The notes under the pieces are model-generated. The model worked only from the letters and a program-made list of their open reading frames with translations, was not told the origin of the DNA and did not search any database. Positions 8,794 through 15,013 of a stretch of DNA of 15,013 nt are shown here, one piece after another; positions within the stretch are counted from its first letter, which is position 1, and every line of letters begins with the position of its first letter. The translations under genes and the position numbers were made by a program. The stretch is from Entamoeba invadens IP1 (Eukaryota; Evosea; Mastigamoebida; Endamoebidae), in contig NW_004440269.1 in NCBI RefSeq assembly GCF_000330505.1, forward strand, positions 27,892-42,904, read 5' to 3'.

Positions 8794-9511
8794 AAAGTTT
8801 ATTTAAACGCGACTACTTTTATTGTTAAAGTTGATTATATAATTTTTTCTCGATTTTTTGTTTTTTGATACTTTTAAAAATGTATTTTAGTTATTTTTTG
8901 TATATTTTACACTTATTTTCTTTAAGATTTATTTTGAAAGTCGGAACAAACAAAAGTGTCTTTACGTCTTATCTTATTTCTTTTACTAAAAATAGCAAAA
9001 CCCAATTTTTTAAATTATTGTATTTTTCAAAGTTTACAAAAAAATCTATTTAATTTCCCTTTTTATTGTTTTTGAGATCAATTGCATATTGAAATTTCAA
9101 TACACCTCAAAGTCTATGCGTTATTATTTTTTCTTTGTTATTTTATGATGTAATTGATTTTGAATATTCCGGACCAGTATGTTTTATGATGCAATTTGGT
9201 CTTTGTTATATTTTATAATTAATTTTATTATTGTAATAGGTTGTGGACATCTCAATAAAATTTTGATCTGACTTTTCCATTGAACTGTGACTTGTTTCTG
9301 AAAGGATCAAGCAAAAAAGTGAACCTTTGTTCATCCCAACTTCAACAAAAAATTCACTTTTTTACTATAATTTATAACATTTTACTATAAAAATATACTA
9401 GAGCCGTCGTTCCAGGGTGTCTGGCTTTTTTGAAAAAATTAAAGAAAAAAGGTCACATTTACATTACAATTGACTAAGATTTTTATTTTTTTACAAATTT
9501 TGATTTTTCCC

Positions 9512-9528
9512 GTCCTCGAAGAGTTAAT
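9512..9528 (-). repeat. Isolated terminus-like sequence of the TTAA element family
   Basis: GTCCTCGAAGAGTTAAT differs by a single base from GTCCTCGAAGGGTTAAT, the right tip plus TTAA of the large element (10443-10459). It is preceded by a T-rich tract, as at the true end. No left partner was found inside the interior. It may be the eroded end of an older related element. Confidence 0.5.
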
Positions 9529-9597
9529 AATTGAGTCAAATTATAAAACTACTGCCCAAATTGAAAACCCTTGTGTCTATGTTGTGTTCAGTTTATG

Positions 9598-9627
9598 CGC
9601 CCTTTGGTATCGAAATTACAAAGGGCG
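9598..9627. repeat. Perfect 9-bp stem hairpin
   Basis: CGCCCTTTG (9598-9606) and CAAAGGGCG (9619-9627) are exact inverted copies around a 12-base loop, GTATCGAAATTA. The stem is unusually G+C-rich for this neighbourhood. Function unknown. Confidence 0.7.
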
Positions 9628-9825
9628 ATACTTTTCTGACTTTTTTTATATAGCGGGCTTGTTATAATTTCTACTTATTGATACATATTATATTTAATAT
9701 TTTTAAATTAATGGAAATACAAACTTGAATGTTTAAGTTGGTATTGTTATATTGTGTCACTTAACTTAAATGACAGTTCATTTGCCATATTGGTTTAACA
9801 CCACTTTTGGGGGGGTTTAATATTA

Positions 9826-10455
9826 TAGCGTTGTTTTACCATATAAGATAATTAATTTAATGTTAATGTTGTGTTAATACAACAACGAACAAAATTAATA
9901 GAAAGTAGTGGGGTTTTATCGTAATATTTTTGATGTTATTTGGTTCTCCAATTATTTTTCGTTTGAGTAAAATCCATTTTTTATTTCGACAACAATATTT
10001 TTGTTATGTTCTTATTTTATTTTGGTTTGAACCAATCTTATTGGTTATATCAAACCTACAATCTTGCACACTTTTTAAGTGTTTTTTAAGAAACTTGAAT
10101 ATCTGATAATATTATTTAATCAATTTTAATTAACATTTTTATTTGTTTATAAAAACAGTTTATTTTCGTATTATTTTTATTACAAATATTAATTTGTTAA
10201 ATTACATATTTTATTGATTGAAGGACGAATCTTTAACAAAACCCAATTAATTTGAGTTTATGAATGATGAAATGTTTTATAAATAATTCAAAAGTTTGAA
10301 TTTAAGTTGAACTATTTTATCAAATAAGTCAAAAATCATTCTAAATTGTTCATGAAAAGTCGTCATTATTTTCATTTTTTGGAAAAGTGAAATTATTTTT
10401 TGAAATTTTTTCTGAAAAAAAAGAAAAAAATAAAAAATTTTCAGTCCTCGAAGGG
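9826..10455 (-). repeat. Right terminal inverted repeat (~630 bp)
   Basis: Reverse complement of 3826-4455. The outer ~542 bp (about 9914-10455) show no difference from the left arm, about 9852-9913 is diverged, and the inner end (TAGCGTTGTTTTACC onward) matches again. Its tip TCAGTCCTCGAAGGG abuts TTAA. Confidence 0.95.
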
Positions 10456-10459
10456 TTAA
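10456..10459. repeat. TTAA target-site duplication, right
   Basis: TTAA immediately follows the AAGGG tip of the right long inverted repeat and pairs with the TTAA at 3822-3825. Confidence 0.75.
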
Positions 10460-10473
10460 TTTAATATTAATAA

Positions 10474-10650
10474 CTCAGAAGCAAAATAAAACAACACACG
10501 TTTTCTTGTATATTTTAAGTAAAACATACCTATCAAAAAATGAACACTTACTAAAAAACTGTAACCAGTTTATACCGAAGTTGTCCTCGAGGTCATTTAA
10601 TTTATAATTGAAAAGACTCTGTAAAGAAAAACTAAAACGTGGTTTAGCAA
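10474..10650. repeat. 177-bp direct repeat, copy 2
   Basis: This copy shows no difference from 3461-3637. It begins 18 bp after the end of the long-inverted-repeat element. It ends abruptly at TTTAGCAA and continues into sequence unrelated to that beyond copy 1. The minus-strand open frame of copy 1 lacks its first dozen codons here. Confidence 0.93.
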
Positions 10651-10798
10651 TCAATTAAATTGCCACAAAACGGAATAATAGTATACCCAACACAATAAGG
10701 CTTGTAAACATTGGTTGATGATGATGTCTCGGGTAAAAATAAAATCATCGCTATACTGCTCCCCAAAATAAATGCCAAGTTTTAGTGAACTCTTTTTA

Positions 10799-12891
10799 CA
10801 GATTGTCGATTCAAATTAGCCGACAACTGAACATTACCCCTTAAAACTATTATTTTGGTAGTTATTTTTTCTATCACATTTAACAACAAAACCAATGAAT
10901 TTTCAAACTTTTCTATTTTTAAAAAATAATGATTTAAATATTTTTTGAATTAAAAATTTAGAAACAAAATTCAAATTGAAAAACAAGGAAATTTTCTCGA
11001 AGAAATCAAAAACATCGTCGAGGCGGGCCAAGTTGTTTAACCTTTAAATCACCAATCAACAAACCCAAAAGAAAAAGTAACAATATCAAGACAGCAAAAC
11101 AAGCTGAATGTTGTGAAGTCGTATAAAAAGGGAGAAGTGACAGATGCCTTTTACATTCAAGCACTGCAGACCGTTTCATCGTTTGCTACAGATGAAGAAT
11201 TTGAAAGAAAAATGAGCGCAGTGGAACAAATACAGCATTTAAAGATTCGTTATAAAGTGAGCAATAAAACACTTGGTCTATTATTTGGTATTACCAAAGG
11301 AGCAATATCGACACATTTAAAACAACAAGTATCAGAACTCATTCTTGTGAAATCAACGAAACAATGGATACTGCAATTGCTTATTTGTTTGATTATCGTG
11401 ATTCACTCTGTTTAAGTGTAACTCCAACATTGATTGATTTCCTTTGTCAGTCTTTTAATTACAAGTTTGAAATGACAAGAAAGGGAATAATCAAACATGT
11501 TAAAAAGTTTCATGGTTATGATGTAGTTCAAGCCAAACCGGAAGAAATGGAAAGAATTGAAACTAATTATAAAAATGTATAGAATAACTATTTGACATTT
11601 GTAGAAAATTTCAATGGAATCGAATCCGCTCTATTGTTCAACATTGATGAAGTGGGATTTAATGAGTGGGCAGATAAACAAAGTGTTTCTGTCTTCAGCA
11701 AATCCGGAAATGGTGTCAAGGTTGGTATACCAAGAGCATCAAAAAAGCACAATCATTGCATGTATTTCGGCAGATGGACAATTTTCCGTCCCAGCAGCCG
11801 TTATTCCAAAGATCTTTATTGATGAATATGTGTTAGCTAAATACCCAAATTTGTCTTTGTACAACTCGAAGACGGGGTTTGTCAATTAGCTAATTTTTAA
11901 AACTTGGATGTATGAAGTTGTTTTTCCTTTTATTGTTAACAAAAGAAGAACACTAAACTACCCACCAACTCAAGTTGTTGTCATCCTTATGGAGAACTTC
12001 AGCGCACATGTTAGTGATGAGCTTAAAGAAATATTTTACAACAACTTCATTTGTTTTCATTTCTTCGAGCCTCATTCAAGTCATATTGTCCAGCCACTCG
12101 ATTTGTGTCTTTTCGGCGCGGTCAAAAAATTAAGCACATCTGCAACACCGTTGTTCAGAAGTTCAACTAGTACCATTCAAACAATTTCACAACCAACTCG
12201 AAGTGGTTTCACTTCTTCTACAACAGCAGACGTGTTGATAAATGATGGAGTTTCTCTAGACAACTTAGTTGCTTCATGGATAAAACAACTTGATGATCCC
12301 TTGAGTAAACGCGCAACTTCGGATGAGAGAGCAGCACGAGGAAGTGTAATTTCGGAACATTTGACTAAAGTATTGAAAATCATTGAAAAAAGGCAACAAG
12401 AAAAAAAATATATAGTCTTCATTCCATCGAACAGGCTTTGTGGTTGTTGACCAAGTTAAAAACAACAATGTATTTGTAGACAACAAATCAGCAGGTGTGT
12501 TTATGCGTTTGACAACTGCCAATACCTCTCCATAAGAAATGGTTAAACTTTCTGCGCCGCAATCAATCACAACGTTGACTAGAGTCAAATAAGTAACACC
12601 GGAGAGTGTAAAACAGCTTGAAGAGTACTGTCTCGGCATTTTCAGGTATTCCATTTTTGATTTTGAGATTAAACTCTTCTTGCTCTTGTTTTATGGAATA
12701 TGTAATTATTTCCCGTTTTTTCACATTCGACAAAAAAGGGGACTAAAAATCAGTATCAAAAAATCACTTTTTTTCTTTTTGTGTGTGTAAAAAATGAAAT
12801 TACACCTTAAAAATTTAGTAAACATGTTCCAAAACTAAAAATAAAAGGACTGTTGTCGAGTTACCGGACTAAGGTCCAGTGGGACTATCTG
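10799..12891. mobile_element. Second pogo/jerky-type DNA transposon, degenerate
   Basis: A 2,093-bp element with TA on both sides (10797-10798 and 12892-12893). Its left tip is CAGATTGTCGATTC; the right tip, on the minus strand, is CAGATAGTCCCACTGG. The tips are only imperfectly alike: CAGAT-GTC, then TTAG-CCG and a (C/T)CGACAAC motif at different spacing. The CAG tips, TA duplication and GTCCCAC motif are typical of pogo/jerky-like elements. It encloses a plus-strand DDE_1 transposase pseudogene with about 240 bp before and 356 bp after it. The transposase is clearly different in sequence from that at 5379-6924, so this is a separate lineage. The element boundaries are less certain than the transposase. 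Confidence 0.7.
11041..12535 (+). pseudogene. Second pogo/jerky-type transposase, broken
   Basis: Remnant of a DDE_1-family transposase. The readable frame starts after a stop at 11038-11040, and I find no in-frame ATG near the expected start. A helix-turn-helix lies at about 11212-11325 (IRYKVSNKTLGLLFGITKGA). The core has NIDEVGFNEWADKQ (Asp at 11646-11648), then LMENFSAH, in which the second catalytic Asp is Glu (GAG, 11992-11994), and SSHIVQPLDLCLFG (Asp at 12100-12102) 35 residues later. Damage: a frameshift near 11340-11360, TAG at 11580-11582, a frameshift in an A-run near 11740, TAG at 11887-11889, and a frameshift near 12430. After the last one the frame gives FVVVDQVKNNNVFVDNKSAG and stops at 12533-12535. 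Inactive; the many readable motifs suggest only moderate age. Confidence 0.9.
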
Positions 12892-12946
12892 TAATTGGTT
12901 TTCATTGTTAGAATTATAAGTTTTTAATGAAACAAAACCAAAACAG

Positions 12947-12976
12947 ATCGATAAAAATACTTTGTTTTTTATCGAT
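12947..12976. terminator. 11-bp perfect stem hairpin, function unknown
   Basis: ATCGATAAAAA (12947-12957) and TTTTTATCGAT (12966-12976) are perfect inverted copies around an 8-base loop. The type label is only the nearest available: this is a structural observation, since eukaryotic genes do not use such hairpins as standard terminators. It could be a tiny transposon remnant or an extruding structure just outside the second pogo-like element. Confidence 0.3.
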
Positions 12977-13678
12977 AAATTTAAAACAACTTATATTATC
13001 TAAACACTGTCCCGTTTTTTAAGTTCGAAAAAAATTAGTTGAAAATTTTTTAAAAGAAAAAAACTCCTTGAAAAGTTTTTTCACCCAATTATTCCTCCAT
13101 CTGTACGACAAATGGACGCCTTTTACTGTAAATATATGTAAAATGATTTTTGGTAAACAACAATAAATTTAATAATTGACTTTTTATTTTTGATAAATAA
13201 AATTGAAAAAGTCTTTACATTTTTAATTTTTATAGTTAACTCTGTGTTTTATTATATAGAAGCGTTGTTACAAACAAACTATAAATATGCTATAATTATT
13301 CACAACAAAACTATACGGACTATCGGCTTCTGTTCTACTTTTTTACCAGTAATCACCTCAAAATAACAACCACGTGTGTGCATGTAATTTTAAAATGCCA
13401 CTTTAAATATTTGATGTACGAAATCCCGATTCTATTTGTTATCCAATCGCAAAATACAACAATTCAATATCACTCATTATGCCATATAAAAATGCGTTTT
13501 ACGAATTATTTACTAACTCCCAATAGAATACAAATTCTATATTTATAATACTTTTTGTTACCAAAACGCACTTTTGAAACAAAATAAGCAACTGTCCACC
13601 AAAAAAATGAAAATGCTAGAAACAAGTACAAAATCCGCCACGAAAAAAATAACACCCTTGATACCAAGTGAAAACCGC

Positions 13679-13710
13679 TGACTTAAATCGGCTTTTTTCC
13701 ACATTCATTC
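13679..13710 (+). promoter_or_regulatory. Possible core promoter of the MMPL gene
   Basis: TGACTTAAATC just upstream of a pyrimidine-rich ACATTCATTCC lies 15-45 bp before the ATG at 13726. Entamoeba genes typically have a TATTTAAA-like box about 30 bp before the start site, an AAAAATTCA-like initiator and very short 5' leaders. The spacing fits but the sequence match is weak. The CTACAG just before the ATG could alternatively be a splice acceptor. Confidence 0.2.
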
Positions 13711-13725
13711 CTTTGTACTACAGAT

Positions 13726-15013
13726 ATGAATTCTATGCCTAGAACTTTTTGTTATTCAAACTTGATGAGCGGGAATGGGCAAAGTGACCCTTTAATTCCT
13801 CATGCGTCGTCGAATGTGAACCTCCGCATTTCTGATCGCATTTTCAACACGATATTTTCAGTCTTATATCACGCGCGATACATAATAGTAGCATTCTGGT
13901 TTATTACGTTCTTGGGGTTGTGTTACCCAGCCGTCAAGTTCATGTCATCTACCACACTTCTAATACATCCGCCTAAAGGGACGCCATCATACAACGCCAA
14001 TAAAATCGTTGAAGAGAAGTTTCCTGATTCTATCGAGACAGGGCAGAATGTCATCACCATAAGTAGAATAGACAATACAACAGTATTGACTCAATACACG
14101 GAGGATCTGTCGAAACAAATCAAAGTCTGGCTTGACCAACAGCCTGTTGTACTTCACACATTTGGGTACTATTTACTTCCCGCATCCAACACGACTTATT
14201 TGGACTCTTTTGCTCTTCAAATAGCGCGACATGAATTTGTGGGAGAAAATGGCGATGTGACCATAATCACTATAGGTACTGACGAAAGACTTTTCAGTGA
14301 TATCCCACGATTCATTAAACACCTTCGTAAAGAACTCGACACTTTAAACACCGACAGTGCACATTACTATGTCGGTGTCACTGGATTTGAACCAGCAAGT
14401 GTCGACTTACAAAGTGAGATTATAGTCTCTCTCTTTAAGATGGATGTCTCTGTGATCCCAATAGCTTTTGTGATCTTGTTGTGGGTTATTAAGTCACTTC
14501 CCTTAATGATTATACCATTGTGCACTATGATCACGTCATTTGTGTGTTCTTTTGGAGTCATGTTTCTGTTCACATTTGCATTTAGTGTGTATGGCATTGC
14601 GCCTGCTTTAATGGCTTCGTGTGTGAGTGCCATGTCGATTGATTATAGTCTTTTTCTTTTGACTCGATTTAGTGAAGAGACTTTTGTCGATCAAAGTTTC
14701 TATGAAGCAGTTAAAAACACATTACAACACGCTGGAAGAATCATAGCCACATCAGGTGGCCTGATCACTCTGTGTTTTGTGTCGCTATGTTTCTTCCCTA
14801 TTGACGTCATTTTCAGTTTAGGGTTCTCTGCAGCACTCTCGATATTTTTTACAGTAATAATTAACTTAACTTTGACGCCATCACTTCTTAACATGTTTCC
14901 CGTCTTCTTTTCAAAGCGTGGGTTCATTCCTTGTATTAAAAAGTGTCAGAATTGGGCCGAACAGAAAGAACGAGCATATAGTCCACAAAACACTCTTTGG
15001 CACAAATTCGCAA
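13726..15013 (+). CDS. MMPL/RND-type polytopic membrane protein, N-terminal part
   Basis: A clean frame of 429 codons from ATG 13726-13728 to the window edge, where it is cut. The frame is open upstream to a stop at 13684 with no other ATG, so this start is favoured. The first 50 residues are polar and probably cytosolic. A transmembrane helix at about 52-72 follows (IIVAFWFITFLGLCYPAV), then a soluble loop (about 73-238) starting with IHPPKGTPSYNA. A helix cluster spans about 241-385. Helix 4 carries SIDYSLFLLTRFSEE, the family signature; Asp306-Tyr307 match the DY pair that relays protons in bacterial MmpL3. SGGLITL and TLTPSLL complete the MMPL block. A basic, Cys-containing cytosolic segment follows (SKRGFIPCIKKC). 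Full-length relatives usually repeat this unit, so a similar second half is expected beyond the window. By family it is a proton-driven lipid or small-molecule exporter; the substrate is unknown. Codon use is far less A+T-rich than the transposon region, as expected for an expressed host gene. Confidence 0.92.
   Translation, partial: MNSMPRTFCYSNLMSGNGQSDPLIPHASSNVNLRISDRIFNTIFSVLYHARYIIVAFWFITFLGLCYPAVKFMSSTTLLIHPPKGTPSYNANKIVEEKFPDSIETGQNVITISRIDNTTVLTQYTEDLSKQIKVWLDQQPVVLHTFGYYLLPASNTTYLDSFALQIARHEFVGENGDVTIITIGTDERLFSDIPRFIKHLRKELDTLNTDSAHYYVGVTGFEPASVDLQSEIIVSLFKMDVSVIPIAFVILLWVIKSLPLMIIPLCTMITSFVCSFGVMFLFTFAFSVYGIAPALMASCVSAMSIDYSLFLLTRFSEETFVDQSFYEAVKNTLQHAGRIIATSGGLITLCFVSLCFFPIDVIFSLGFSAALSIFFTVIINLTLTPSLLNMFPVFFSKRGFIPCIKKCQNWAEQKERAYSPQNTLWHKFA

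Larger units (their letters stand above)
7144..9825. other. 2.7-kb unrecognised interior of the TTAA-flanked element
   Basis: A+T-rich DNA with no gene I can support. The first 90 bp or so may be the other half of the actin fragment split by the pogo-like insertion: the minus strand reads KFLVIFG next to the junction, in place of actin KILTERG. Local G+C rises at 8731-8815 (an unrecognised open stretch containing a hairpin), 9280-9345 and 9510-9660 (an element-end-like 17-mer and a hairpin). Small open frames here, such as 8865-9053 and 9470-9667, have no recognisable motifs. Confidence 0.55.
3826..10455. mobile_element. 6.6-kb TTAA-flanked element with ~630-bp inverted repeats (piggyBac-type ends)
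   Basis: The element starts CCCTTCGAGGACTGA and ends with the exact reverse complement. TTAA lies immediately outside on both sides (3822-3825 and 10456-10459). A TTAA target duplication with tips beginning CCC is the hallmark of the piggyBac superfamily. The terminal inverted repeats are about 630 bp, far longer than the short ones usual for that family. I recognise no piggyBac transposase inside, so it would be non-autonomous and depend on an enzyme supplied elsewhere. The interior carries an actin gene fragment and a complete pogo-like transposon, plus about 2.7 kb of unrecognised A+T-rich DNA. Without the pogo insertion and its duplicated TA the element would be about 4.58 kb. A foldback-like structure with piggyBac-like tips is an alternative reading. 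Confidence 0.8.
12892..13725. other. Intergenic region upstream of the MMPL gene
   Basis: No coding region is recognised. It contains a strong hairpin (12947-12976) and becomes less A+T-rich toward the gene. A TCCCGTTTTTT word at 13010-13020 also occurs in the second pogo-like element at 12711-12721, with TTCGA shortly after in both; too short to interpret. Confidence 0.5.

Noticed and set aside
8740..8820. Hairpin region considered as a tRNA gene
   Set aside because: No acceptor stem, T-arm or conserved tRNA boxes could be found.
12177..12654. Minus-strand open frames opposite the second transposase
   Set aside because: The plus strand carries the DDE_1 motifs and a readable C-terminus to 12535; the antisense frames have no recognisable content.
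12711..13020. TCCCGTTTTTT followed by TTCGA occurs both inside the second pogo-like element and outside it
   Set aside because: Too short and A/T-rich to call a repeat or a second element end.
14367..14927. Minus-strand open frames opposite the MMPL gene
   Set aside because: The plus strand has a continuous 429-codon frame with MMPL signatures; these are shadows.

Overview
The window looks like a piece of an amoebozoan genome, most likely Entamoeba and possibly E. invadens. This is inferred from three things: strong A+T richness with very few open frames, several unrelated cut-and-paste DNA transposon families side by side with no retroelement seen, and a partial MMPL-type membrane protein gene at the right end. 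No rRNA, tRNA, CRISPR array or bacterial-style operon was recognised.

Layout, left to right. Bases 1-2300 are very A+T-rich with no convincing gene. Bases 2301-3330 hold a badly decayed Tc1/mariner transposase. A 177-bp sequence at 3461-3637 recurs without a difference in the same orientation at 10474-10650. Between these copies lies the main structure, a 6.63-kb element (3826-10455) with terminal inverted repeats of about 630 bp, tips starting CCCTTCGAGGACTGA, and a TTAA directly outside each tip. These are piggyBac-type ends, but I see no piggyBac transposase inside. The interior instead holds a fragment of a host actin gene on the minus strand (4735-5095) and a 2,046-bp pogo/Tigger-like transposon (5096-7141), which appears to have inserted into the actin fragment at a TA. 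The rest of the interior (7144-9825) is A+T-rich and not recognisable.

Right of the large element lies a second, different pogo/jerky-type element (10799-12891). Its transposase carries stops and frameshifts, and one catalytic Asp is replaced by Glu. After an intergenic stretch, the only clearly intact host gene begins at 13726: an MMPL/RND-type polytopic membrane protein that runs off the window at 429 codons.

The region reads as a transposon nest beside one host gene. Proposed order: the Tc1 element decayed first; a TTAA-type element acquired or formed around an actin fragment; a pogo element then landed in that fragment. The outer parts of the long inverted repeats stayed identical, either because the structure is young or because gene conversion homogenised them. 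All family assignments come from motifs read by eye; no database search was run.
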